The position numbers and the translations under genes were made by a program. The notes under the pieces are model-generated. The model saw only the letters and a program-made list of their open reading frames with translations. It had not been told where the DNA came from and searched no databases. A DNA stretch of 64,000 nucleotides from Carettochelys insculpta (Eukaryota > Chordata > Testudines > Carettochelyidae). Location of the stretch: assembly GCF_033958435.1 (NCBI RefSeq), contig NC_134150.1, forward strand, positions 38,187,501 to 38,251,500. Direction: 5' to 3'. Shown piece by piece: positions 10,741 to 22,043 of this stretch. Every line of letters begins with the position of its first letter. Position 1 is the first letter of the stretch.

Positions 10741-10926
10741 TGTTCCTGGCACCCTTATTTCGATGTGTGCTACTTTGGCGTGTAGACGCTCCCTCGCAGC
10801 GCCTATTTCGATGCGGTGCTGCCCAACGTCGATGTTGAACGTTGACGGCACCAGCCCTGGAGGACGTGTAGACGTTATTCATCGAAATAGCTTATTTCGA
10901 TGTAGAGTTCACGTGTAGACGTAGCC
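10741..10926. repeat. Transposase-side subterminal repeat, copy 1
   Basis: It contains repeated 'tatttcgatg' motifs, an internal 'gcgtgtagacg' copy of the terminal box, and 'cgaaatagcttatttcg', an inverted pair just before the terminal repeat. The same order is found at 39731-39935 and 60365-60559. Confidence 0.6.
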
Positions 10927-11085
10927 TCCAGGTGCAGTAGGACCATGGATTTATATAGTGGTATTACAATATTTGCTCTCTTATCATCTAACAGAACAGA
11001 ATCACATCCAAACTGAAAACTGTCTAGAACCTAATTTAATAGTTAAAACACTGAAACTGCCTATTCTGTCTAGTTCATAGATCTG
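10927..11085 (-). repeat. CR1 retrotransposon fragment, part 2
   Basis: This continues the CR1 interrupted by Harbinger copy 1, with 'accatggatttatatagtgg' and 'ctcttatcatctaac' in the antisense order expected of CR1. The right edge is approximate. Confidence 0.65.
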
Positions 11086-13769
11086 GAGTGAATGTTGGTT
11101 TATGCTTGGAAATTTCTTTAGGGGTTTTATTTTTACAGGTGGCTAGGTGTTGGAATTAATTGGCTTGGTTTGTACATGGCTCTCACAATTGCTGCAATTT
11201 TCATCTCAGGGTCTGACATGTTAAATTCTTGAGGGGGAGGTGCAGGGGGCAAATGTTAGAGGGTTTTAGCTTCTGAACAATTATAATCTAAAAGGAGTAT
11301 GCTATTCTGTCGGTACCAATGCTCAGAGAGAATGCACCAAGTGAGTGTGTTACTAATAGGAGTCTGCAAAAAATAAATGGCTATAAAGAAGGCATAGGGA
11401 TATTTAGAACATTTTGTATTCATAGGAAGGTGTTTTATGTTGTTTTTGTCCTTTATTCCACACACACATTTACAATTTTTTAAGATTTTGATGATCGTGA
11501 GGTGAATGTGTGGAGGGTACACAAACTATCTGGTAAATTGACATGCCATTGTTCACCTATGACTAATATTATGACAACTACCATCCTCATTAAAGTCATC
11601 TACTTCTAATCTTTAATCTGCAAAAGCAACTGGGGCCTCATGGACCACGCTGAGAAACCATTTACTTTGGACACCTTTCTGCATGTTGAATGGCTTTTCT
11701 ATAGTCTTTATTTCTCTTCAAGTTGAGCTTATAGAGGAGCTGTGGAACATGGGAATTCAGCTGCTCATTATCCCCTTGATATCCAGAACCTCCTCAACAT
11801 CATAATGATCTTTTCAGCAATGGCAGAAACACAAGGTGGTGACATCCTGTGGGGCGTGAGCTTGAAGAACAGGTGATCTCCCCAGAGGATTGGAGATGGC
11901 ACTTTCTAGTAACCTGATAGGGACCTCATCAAGTCTAGTTCCCTGCTATTTCTGGAATCCCATTCATATAATACCATTCCTGAATGCATCAAACATAATC
12001 TCTGATCTAACTAGGATGTGTGCCTATATAGGAAAGGTGTTCCCAAACCTTCATTCCTCTGACTATGAGAAACTTCCTTTATCTTTTTAGCCTAACTTTA
12101 CTCATGGATAATTTATGCCCATTTCTCCATGCTCAGTAGAAGATACAAGAAACCTCATAAAATTAAAAATTTAATTAAATTACATTTTAAAATTAAAAGT
12201 AAAATTTTAAGGTACTGTCAAGGAGAGATGAGTGAATTGAAATTTTAGATAAAACAAGAAGTTATGAAGCTAGCCTTTAAATTTGGATCTAGAGTCAAAC
12301 TTCATAGTTACTGCTATGAACCTTACTAGACAATTATATCAGTGACTCAAATGTGGATTATGAAATTTAAAATATTTTCATAAACTTTTCCTTGGTTTCT
12401 GGTATAAGCATAAACAGAATCAAAAATAAGAGAAAGAAGATAACAGATACTACCTCTACAGCTATTTCTGATTGACACATAAAGGAACATTTTCTGACCA
12501 TTTTGTGAAAGGAATAGTTTCCCCATATTTCCAGCTTGATTTCTACTACTAAAGGGATTTGTCTAATTAGGGCAACATCCCAACCTTTGAAATACATAAA
12601 ATTCTAGACCTTTGTGGTGACTCATCATTGGTTTGATGCAGAAATCTCTAATAATGAGAGGAAGGAAAAGCAAAAGAAATATTTAATGCATGAGAATTAT
12701 TTCCATGTAACTCATTTTCCCTATGCGTTCTCAGCTCTTCTCTCAGAAGCTGCAAGTTAACTGAATTATAGAGTCAAGGGGCCACATCACAATATTATTT
12801 CTTGTTTCCATCTTCATTAAGCACTTACATTTGGGAGTAAATTCTATGAGCAGATGAGCCCTCTGCTTAGAAGAGTGGAGAGAATCCAGCACAAATGAAA
12901 ATTCCTTGGGAGGTTAAAGAAAGTCCTAAAACCAATGGGACTTAAATGGTGGAATTGCTAAGATCTGGGTACACTCCATGAGGAATCTCTTCCATGACTG
13001 TGCAGGAGACAGGTGACTGATTCCTTTGAGATTTCATTGAGGACGGGGCTCTAGGGATGTGGCCCAGAAGTAGCATCATTCGTTCCTGCTTCTGGAATGT
13101 TGGGAGCAAGTAAAGCAGCATGGGAGCCAGACTTGCCTGCATCCAGGCGTTCCATTTCTGGTGAATCCCTAGAGAGGCTGCACAACCCAAGGGTTGTCAG
13201 AGAACAGATTCAATGGGGCCATGGTCTGATTCTGTATGGCAAACCCTGCTTTCCTCTTCCAAACAGAAATAAAATTATGAGCTCAGCAAAGAAATAAATC
13301 CTGCCAAAAGGATTGTTGCAAAGATGAATTGAGGACCTTGCTTTCCAAGAAGGTGAACACATGGAATAGTAATCAGTCTGCTGTCCATGTACAGGGCTCC
13401 TTCTCCCCCACACGGCTAGTTATTAAGATATTTATGGTTAATATGAGTTTCCCCTACAATAAATCAACATCCTTTCTACCTGAAGGGAAGTCATAGCAAC
13501 CAGTGACCCAGTTCAATTAGTTAGCATGGCAACCATCGTGTTCTTGTAAAATGCAGATTGTAACAACTAAACATAATCATAAAAAAAAAAAACAGGAGGA
13601 AGAAAAATCCCTGTGCTGACATCTAATAACTTGCTGTAATCAAGAGCTTGCATATCCTCTTCTTAGAGGGCTGGTAAGTGGAAAGCTACATGGGTTTGAT
13701 CTAAGCTACATGGGTTTCATCTGTCACAGCTGCATCTGCGCTCACCCAGAAGGCTGCATAACTAAAATC
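11086..13769. other. Unassigned unique sequence
   Basis: No gene or clear repeat is seen apart from short A/T-rich runs near 12160-12200 and an A run near 13580. Confidence 0.5.
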
Positions 13770-13890
13770 GACTTTTCAGCTTTTAACTTTGGTGGCTGTC
13801 TTCAGGGCAGAAGCTCAACGGGAGCGCACTCCCATTGACTTTCCTTAATCCTCGCTGCTGGCGAGGAGTTCCGGGTTTGACGTTCACCAT
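13770..13890. mobile_element. Possible MITE fragment
   Basis: The passage 'cagaagctcaacgggagcgc' with 'cctcgctgctggcgaggag' looks like part of a DNA-transposon derivative common in turtles. The ends are not preserved, so the call rests on recollection of the interior. Confidence 0.3.
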
Positions 13891-14791
13891 GGAACATGCC
13901 TTTTTGCACATACACGAAACGATGCCCTGGAAGATTGAACATAAGCAGTTGATCTGCCCCAGTAAATGTAGATGTAGGCTGAGTAACATATGAGCACCTG
14001 GCCAAATTGTGATCCTGGTACTAATGGGGCTAACACCACTGACTGCATGGACTGCTGTGGCTTAATAGACATTCTGCTCAGCCAAGACAGGCACATATTT
14101 CTGGGAGAACTGCCTCTTAAAGAGATGAGGTGTTTGTGATCCAGGGAATGTAACTGCAAAAGAGAGCAAGTTACACAAATTTCTCCCTTAAACATGTTTT
14201 CTTTCTCTCTCTCTCTCTTTGATGCTCCATAAACCATACCTAGAAAAGTGTTACTTGCACAATTCTTTGGGACATGATGTCTCAGATCCTGGGACAACAC
14301 AATCAGCATGGCGCTCAACAGGTTGGAAATAAATTTTGGAAATAAATTAGTACAATTTAAAGGGACAGTTCCAGTATGATTTAGCTATGAGTCTGGGTCT
14401 AGCTGTAAAATGCACAGAACTTCTGCTAAACCTTTTAAGTTCCATGAAAACAGAGGTCAGTCTGATTTTTCTATAACAAACATTCCTGTGAAGTGTTTGC
14501 TGCTTACGCACTTCAGTATTTTGCAAGTGCATGAGAGTCTGAATGTGAAATTGACCTGAAAAGATACCTCAATATTGGCCCAATGAGCACCTTATTCATA
14601 CATCGACAGGAAACATAAAATAAAGATGAAACTGCTTAGCATAGTTTTGTTGGTAACTGATCAGAACCTGATCCAGTGACCATGATACTATCAAGTACTG
14701 ATTGAGGCCCAGACCTATTCAGTTCACAAGCGTTCAGATCATTAATGGTGCTGATACATCATAGCTGGCCATCACTAAGTGAATCACTAAG
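13891..14791. other. Unassigned sequence
   Basis: No gene is seen. A short CT-rich run occurs near 14203-14219. Confidence 0.5.
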
Positions 14792-15140
14792 TGAATCATA
14801 GAATCCAAGGGCTGGAAGAGATCTCAGGAGGTCATCGAGTCCAACCCTCTGCTCAAAGGAGGACTGATCCCAACTAAATCATCCCAGGCAGGACTTTGCC
14901 AATGTGGGACATAAAAACGTCAAGGGATGGAGATTCCACCACCTCTCTAGGTAGGTAACCTGTTCCAGTCCTTCACCAACCTCTTGGTGAAATAGTTTTT
15001 CCTAATATCCGACCTAGACCTGCCCTCCATCACTACTGAGAACAGCCTCTGTCCATCCACTTTGATAGCAATCTTCAACTTCCTGAATGGGGGTTCTAAA
15101 TTGGTTCTCAATCTTTTCTTCTTAAAATAAATAAGCCCAA
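14792..15140 (-). repeat. CR1 retrotransposon 3' end
   Basis: The plus strand begins 'gaatcatagaatccaagg' and continues 'gaggtcatcgagtccaaccc', 'gggatggagattccaccacc' and 'cctaatatccgacctag', the reverse complement of a CR1 3' UTR. A short direct repeat (actaagtgaatc) at the 3' edge may be part of the terminal microsatellite-like tail. Confidence 0.85.
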
Positions 15141-16224
15141 ATCCCTCCGCCTCTCCAAATCATAAGATACCAAATATGAGATAATTGGTATCTCTGATAT
15201 GGAGAAATGGGAAATTGTTCCCTTTTCTTTTAAAAACCCAGGGAATGTAAAATGCAAATTATTATAAAAAACATAAAAAGTTGCTTAAATAAGCTCAGAG
15301 GAAATGCAAAGGTGAAGGCTGGATGTATATAATTCAAAAGATATCTCATTTTCTTTCCTTATCCTGAGGTCAAGCTGTCACCATCATCAGCCTCTCTCAA
15401 GAGTGACAAGCCAGTTATCATGGTGCCCAGAGATAGCCTCAAATGGCTCAGTCACTTCCAGTGTACAGGAGATGCAGTAGCTTAGAACAACTCTGTTCTT
15501 CTCTCCCCTTCCCACCACCTCTACAAATAGAAGGGAGCTCCTTTTCTTAGCCTGGTACATTTTTGCTAGTCACCCAGGAAAAAGGAAAGCAAAAGCAGTT
15601 GTATTGCTAACTTGTGATTCTGGGGTAATCTTAGTATTTAAAAAAAGATTTTAGCCCTTCTTACTACACAAAAAGGCAAGTGCACCTTCAGAGATGCGGA
15701 AGATAAACGAAGAGAATTCAAAATGCATGATTTAAAAAAAATCTAAAGAGTTTTAAGACAATCTCCTAATTACTGGGCTCAAATTTAGCACTTTTGCCAC
15801 TGTTCATGATAGCAGATATCATAAGACATGTCATGTTTTCTTAAAGCCTGACCTTTGGAGTCAGGAGATAAAATGAAAATGTTAGCTTTCATTTCTAACA
15901 ATGAAAGAAGTAAGTTTCTAGCCTTCACAGTTGCAGGGTAAAGTTTGAAAACATAATCCCCAATGCTCAAACAGAAACGAAGGAATGAAAACATTATTTT
16001 TGAAAAACCTCATGGTTTGAAAGCCATCTGTGAGATTATTAGGAGACAGACTCATGGTTTTCAAGTTATGATTTTATTTGGGGTTTGCGATACGGAAGTG
16101 ATTTGCATCCTTATGTGTCTTCTAAGAGAAGGGTATTTAACAGGGAAAAATGCAGATTTGGGCTCTTATTACTGTTCTTATTGCTTTATTTCTATTATTT
16201 ACAATAGCTGCTCGAAGCCCTAAC
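15141..16224. other. Unassigned sequence
   Basis: Nothing recognisable is seen. Short open frames here have no domain signature. Confidence 0.5.
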
Positions 16225-16712
16225 AAGAAAGGATCTTCAGAGGGGATGAACAGAACAGATGATCATCAATCATTCTCAGCTTCAGATAAACAAAGGCTAA
16301 GGACATCATCCCTTCCCAGTCTGGCTAATAGTTATTGATGGAGCAAACCTCCATTCATTTATTTAGCTCTTTTTGTACCCAGTTATTGTCTTGGCCTTCA
16401 CAACCTCCGCTGGCAAGGAGTTTCACAAGTTGACTGTGCACTGTGTGAAGCAATATTTCCTTTTGTTTGTTTCAAACCTTCTTCCTATTAATTTCATTTG
16501 GTGACCCCTAATTCTTGTGCCATGAGAAGGAGTAAATAACACTTTCTTATTTACTTTCTCCAGACTAGTCATGGTTTTACAGACCTCTGTCATATCCCCC
16601 CTTAATCATCTCTTTTCCAAGTTGAAAAATCCCAGTCTTAATCTCCCATATAGCACTCATTCCAAACCACATTTGTTGCCCTTTTTGAACTTATCCCAAT
16701 GCCAAGATGTAT
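16225..16712 (-). repeat. CR1/L3-like retrotransposon 3' region
   Basis: Antisense blocks appear in the expected order: 'gatgaacagaacagatgatc', 'gtcttggccttcacaacctc', 'ggcaaggagtttcacaagtt', 'ttcatttggtgacccctaat', 'atcatctcttttccaagttg' and 'tgttgccctttttgaac'. The same family in sense orientation is at 49575-50672. Confidence 0.85.
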
Positions 16713-17393
16713 TGTTGCGCTATCTTCTGTCATTTCAACTGTTTTCTGTCCTATTTAGAAAAGGCTGAAGGAGAACTCTTGAGGTCTCTCGGCAGACATG
16801 CTCACCCAGCACTGCAATGCCCAATTTGTGTCAATAGGTGGAGCTGTTATATCCTTTATGTTATGAGCTACTGTACAGGTAGGGAGGTATGAACAACATA
16901 AATATTCTAAACACAGATTTCCTTTTTCTGGCTCAGTGCAAAAATACTTCATTGAGCTGAGTGTGAAAGCGGTGAGGTTTTGCTCTGCGTGGCTTCTTAT
17001 TCTCTTTTACATTGTACAGCCCTTTCCCTTTGGCTGAGGTGTCAGGACAGATCATTTTGAACTCTGGAGTTTAGTTTATCATTAGCATTTTAATTCAAAT
17101 AAGCAAAATATGAGAAATCAGATGAAACCCCTCTGGCTAGCTTTGCCTGGTAAATATTTGGATTGCCACAGACTGCTGCTGTACTGCAGAGACATTTGCT
17201 CTGAGATATTTTGCTGTAAGACTAAACTGATGCGATTAATAAACCAAAAAAAAATACGAATCTGTTGTAGGCTGGCTGAATTTTAATCTCTGCAAAATAA
17301 AAGCTCACATTGGTTTTACAATTTAGCACACATTCTGCTTTTAGGAGAATCTCCGTGAAGCTAAGTTAGTGTCACAAAAACACTCCCCACCAC
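16713..17393. other. Unassigned sequence
   Basis: No gene or clear repeat is seen. Confidence 0.5.
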
Positions 17394-17629
17394 CAAAAAA
17401 AAAAAAAAAAAAATCCAACAGTCCTGTAGCACCTTAAAAATTAACAATGTGGTTTATTAGGTAATGAAATTTTGTGAATAAGACTGTGGGCCTCACCCAT
17501 GAAAACTCATTACCTAATAAATCAAATTGTTAGTCTTGGTTAGTCTTTAAGGTGCTACAGAACTGCCTGGTGTTCTATTTATTTATTTTTTGTGAAGCTA
17601 CAGACTAACTGGCTATCCCTCTGAGACGA
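17394..17629. mobile_element. Fold-back Penelope-tail repeat with poly(A) edge
   Basis: After an A run (about 17394-17413), 'gtcctgtagcaccttaaaaa' is mirrored by 'tctttaaggtgctacagaac'. The middle also folds ('ttattaggtaatgaaatttt' against 'aactcattacctaataaat'). It ends with 'ctacagactaactggctatc', the tail shared with 2136-2255 and 60769-60890. It is two tail copies in inverted orientation. Confidence 0.55.
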
Positions 17630-20244
17630 AGTTAGGGTGTAGGTCAGAGCAAAATTTCAGCTAATATATCCATTTTAATGCAAAGAAAATGCATTTGACG
17701 GCCCAAACTCCGTTCTTACACCCACTGGTGTAAATCCAGAGGAATTCTGTCAAAATCTCTTGGGTTGCTCCAAGTAAACACCAATGCAGAATTTGGCCCC
17801 TCAACATCCCTGTTCAAAGATGGTTGCCAGTACAGACACAGTGAAGGCTGGTGTGGCATAAGATTAGAGTTATCCTGTAGACTGATTTTGCTGTTTGTTT
17901 CTGTTTTAGCTGAGTCAGCCGGCATTTATTTTGAGGCTTTTTAAAGGTCAGAGTTCAGAGTGTAAAAATCTCCCTCAGATGTAAATCATATTTTTCCTGC
18001 AAGTTTAAAAAAATGAAAAGAATTTGTCCTTCACTCATAAGTCCCTTACATTTTGAATTCCTGCTGTCACCTACTCATGTGCCTTCAGACATTTGTGTTT
18101 CTTTTACAAACTGATCTTTCCCCACACACTTCCCTAGTTTGATCTTTCTGTGTGTCACCTGAGAGCCTTCACCATTTCATTGGCAGGTTTTTTCACTCCT
18201 TTGGCTAAACCAAAAACCAATAAAAGAAAGCTATCATCTCAGAGAAAAATTACCAGTCCACCTTTCTAATTAGAGACCCCTGGGAAGTCAAGTGTACAAC
18301 CAGTTAACAATCAGACACTTTTTTCCACTACACTTTTTGATGCAATATTAGATTTGTGAAAGTTCTGGTTTCAGTGCTGTTTTATCTTGAAGAACATCTA
18401 AATCTCTTGAAAGTCCGTTGGCTGAACTCAGTAAATAAATAGGAGAAAGATCACTAGTAGCAGTGACTTATGGTTTCTCTGTCACTACTTAGTGGGATTG
18501 TATATATTTGTAGCACTAACACTGTTCCCTTATTTCATGTGTATGTTCCACTATCGAGCGACCACCAAGATGTTCCTTTCAATCTAGCTCTGAAAAGCTA
18601 AACATATGTCCTTTTCCACTCTCTGGAACATGGTGTTTTATCAACTAGTCACTTTAGAAACACACCTTTGAATATCAGGATTATGTTTTACTTTTGATAA
18701 TAGTGACAAGTATTTATATGCAACCAAAGCAACAGCCCACAGGGAAACTCACATGCGAGCATGAGTTGCTCATGGATCCAAAATCTTCAATCTTGCCTTG
18801 CCCAAGATCCTGCTCCCAGCTCCCACTGTGCTCAACTGCAGTTTTGCTCACGTGGCTGAGGACTGAATTTGATCTCTTGGATTTAAATATGCAAAACTCT
18901 GGGGGGAAAAAAGCATTGCACACCAAGTACAATTTCTATGCATTTGAGCAGCACCCGTAAGGTCATTTATACATTAATCTGTGTATATATATTTATATAT
19001 ATAGATTTTACCCTCCCTTCCCCCAATTGTCTTTATTATAAATAAATAAATAAATAACCAACCAACCAACTAACTAACTAACTAACTAAATAAAATCACT
19101 TTAAAGATTTCTATGCAAATTATCTATTTCCTAAATACCAATCGTAAAAAGCATTGGCAGCATTTAACTATGTGTATTTTGAACGATCTGAATTTGCCAC
19201 CTTATGCCTAAACTATAAGGTGGTTACTCCTCTTGATTGCTATTTATTCAGCATTCCATTGGCCCAACTTTTTGTGCGTGGTTACTAAATGTGTATCTTT
19301 ACAAAGATAGAAGAATGACTTTATCAGTTCTGTTCTGTTTTCACTGCTAAATACACAATTATGCTGTTTTCATCATAAACTCTCATATTCATTGGTATTT
19401 TATTTTACTTTTAACATAAAACACTTATCAGATTTACACTCATTTCCAAGAAAACTCTAGTGCAAATAAAAATGCTGCTTTGTTGCCTGACATCTTGCCT
19501 TCTGAAACCAACATCAAAGATCCTCTCTGATACAGATTGAGAGGTAGGAGCTGAATCATGTAAAATTCTGCAACCCCATTGACTTCACTGCTTAAAAAAA
19601 AGCAAGTCAATTTATTAACTGCACGACCCACTACTCAATTATTTTAAGGAAGAGATAGTAGAGGTTAAATGTGTGGGAGAAGACTCTATTTGTGCCAGCA
19701 ATTAAATAGTCAAGCGCAATCTGAATAACTGCTTGTTTGACCCCTTTTTCTTTTGATTGGAGTTGGTTGCTCGTTCAGTTGACCTTGAACCCAGTTTGAG
19801 TGTTAGTAAGATTTATGGAATGCTTTCATTTCGAATTTTCATGCAAACATTTTGAGTCTCTTAAAATCTTCCCCCCTCTTTTTTTTTTTTAACTGGACCA
19901 TTGTTGATTTCTGTCTATTCCCCTATCTGTTGATTTTGACTGGTCAGCTTAGTCACGGGGGGTGATGCTTCTAAACCAAAATCACATTACAGTGGAAATA
20001 CCAAGTTTCAAGTTCTGGAAAGTTACAATTCTGGAAAGGCAAAAGAATCAAAGATCATTTAAACAAATACACAAATAATAACAGTCATTATTGTTCTACA
20101 GAACCAACAATTAGTAATGTTGACATTTTCATGAAAATAGTTTTTGATTTTTCAACCAGGTGTATTTCTAGTAGTTAATTAACAAATTCCTCCTTTCTTC
20201 AGAGCCAGCAGTGTACCGTGCAAGGCGCCTGGTAAAATAGCATT
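17630..20244. other. Unassigned sequence
   Basis: No gene is seen. A piece at about 17700-17810 ('cactggtgtaaatccagagg') resembles a common sauropsid repeat. A compound microsatellite lies at 19038-19095. Confidence 0.5.
19038..19095. repeat. Compound tetranucleotide microsatellite
   Basis: (AAAT)n passes into (AACC)n and then (AACT)n, ending in 'aaataaaat'. The three units differ by single base changes. Confidence 0.85.
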
Positions 20245-20342
20245 TCAGTATCAAAACAAAAAAGCAAGAAAGTAGCACCTTAAAGACTAACAAAATAATT
20301 TATTAGGTGAGCTTTCATGGGACAGACCCACTTCTTGATTCT
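20245..20342 (-). mobile_element. Penelope-like tail copy
   Basis: The plus strand reads 'gtagcaccttaaagactaac' then 'aggtgagctttcatgggaca' and 'gacccacttc', the reverse complement of the tail at 60769-60840. It is truncated and no target duplication is evident. Confidence 0.55.
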
Positions 20343-21797
20343 GCACCATTGATGTCTGGAGGGGGGTAGGAGGAGATTTTTACCAGGCTCTGTATCGGTG
20401 CCCTACTTCATAAGTGCCCTACTGCTATTTTATGGCTGGCCAGGCTGAGAGATGATTTTATCTAGTAACTTGCTTCCCTTTGGGTTTGATTTGATACTGC
20501 TGCATTATCTGACTGCCGGAAATCTTGAAGTTCACAAAGGGTTCAGCGCCTGTTGCATCATGTACCACCCTCAAACGCATCATTGGCATAATGTCCAAAA
20601 TGTTTCAGAGTTCTCCAGTTAATTAATTCCTTTGAGCAGTTTAATAATTGAGGATTAAAACAGTGCATCTGTGGCTTTACTTCTACTAAAATGAGAATAA
20701 TTTGTAGCTAGATCTGATCTTAAATTCCCTTTGATGAATTTGTACACACTGCACATCAGGCAGCTCTAAACAGACAGCAGCATTCATTGTTAGTATAGAG
20801 AGACATAATATAAATATATTTTAAATTATCAGAATTTAGGGACATGAGAAAACTTTAGCCACTAGGATGGAGGATTAGGTTATGATCGAGATAACCACCC
20901 AGGCACATACTTAACTCCATCGCTATTCAGCTAAACTGTCAACACACGTTTATCTTAATCATATGTTTACTCCCCCTGTCCATATAAAACACTATGGTAA
21001 GTAGGGCTCGTATTAAGAATGTGCTTATGTGCTTTGCTGGATAGGAAGTTTCAGATCCCAGAGACTGGAAAGAGGCACACTTTCCATTTTTTAAAATAAA
21101 AGTTAATTTAGGGTGGTCTCAGATAAGGGTGGAAGCCTTCCAAGACCTTGGAGAACAGTCTTTCTGCACCAGTTACATGCCTTTGGCTTCCTTGGTCTCC
21201 ATAACTTTTCACAGGAGATGCATTCACTTAAGAGCCACTAGGAATAGTTCAAAGCCACAATCTGTCAGATCCAAACTGGGATCCAATATTCCACAAAATA
21301 TGGAAATGTTCAAATCTGGAGATTTTGGTTCTATCCAGTTAACAGAAAAGGGGTGGCTTGTTAGTCTCAGATACATAGTCAGACTTCCCCAGAGTTTAAA
21401 GATGTTCAGACCTGGGAACTTCATGGAAGTCCAACTCTGCACAGAAGAACAATCAGGAATCAGCAACATCAGAATGGAATATACTCAACTGATTTAAATA
21501 TTCTCCCTGCAAATTGGTCAAGGATCAATTCAGGCAAGATTCCTGGGTCAAGAGACCTACAGAGTTGGGATGCGGGATCCATAGGAACCACAAAAGAGCA
21601 CAGAGATCCACCACAGGAGCTGGGGAGCTGGATGTAGCACTAGTAAGGCAAAGGTGCCAGATCCACAAGGATGTTGGAATGGCTGTGAGAGGCAGGGAAT
21701 GGTTTGTTGTTTGGTGCTGTTTGGCAGAATAGGCTCAAGGCCCTATCTACATTTAATCCCTATCTGCCAATATTTCTAAGATAAAATTTGCTAAATA
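20343..21797. other. Unassigned sequence
   Basis: No gene or clear repeat is seen. A 122-codon open frame at 21129-21497 has no recognisable domain. Confidence 0.5.
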
Positions 21798-22043
21798 CCG
21801 GGGTCAACAACCTTTTCAAGGTGGAGTGCTAAAATTTGACCTTTTGACCGCTACGTATAGTCAGAGTGCTGGTCCAAGTGCTTTCATGTTTAGGTATTGG
21901 TTGGTAGCATTAGCGGGACTTTTGTTAATACACAGGCAGTATAGCTTCGAGCAAGCCCCCAGCTGCACGTGGGAGGAGGGGTGAGGCTGAAAATCAGCTC
22001 ACATGCCACTCTTGGTATCTCCGCTGGGGGTTGCTGACCCCTG
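21798..22043. mobile_element. hAT-like MITE ('caggggtcagcaacc' family)
   Basis: The left end 'ccggggtcaacaacc' and the right end 'gggttgctgacccctg' are inverted repeats. The near-identical flanks gctaaata (21790-21797) and gctatata (22043-22050) could be an 8-bp duplication, although they overlap the last base. A related partial copy in the other orientation lies at 30406-30640. Confidence 0.6.

Larger units (their letters stand above)
6820..10926 (+). mobile_element. Full-length Harbinger-type DNA transposon, copy 1
   Basis: The element is 4107 bp. Its ends are GGCCGTGTCTACACGTGC on the left and, in reverse complement, GGCTACGTCTACACGTGA on the right (14 of the first 17 bases match). The 3-bp flanks are tct (6817-6819) and tcc (10927-10929). 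It interrupts an antisense CR1, which reads through cleanly once the element is removed. It carries a rightward Myb/SANT-like gene and a leftward DDE transposase gene, whose 3' ends converge near 8.8-9.2 kb. It is strikingly GC-rich compared with the flanks. PIF/Harbinger elements are known to need both a Myb-like protein and a DDE transposase. Both genes here are damaged, so this copy is probably not autonomous. Confidence 0.92.
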
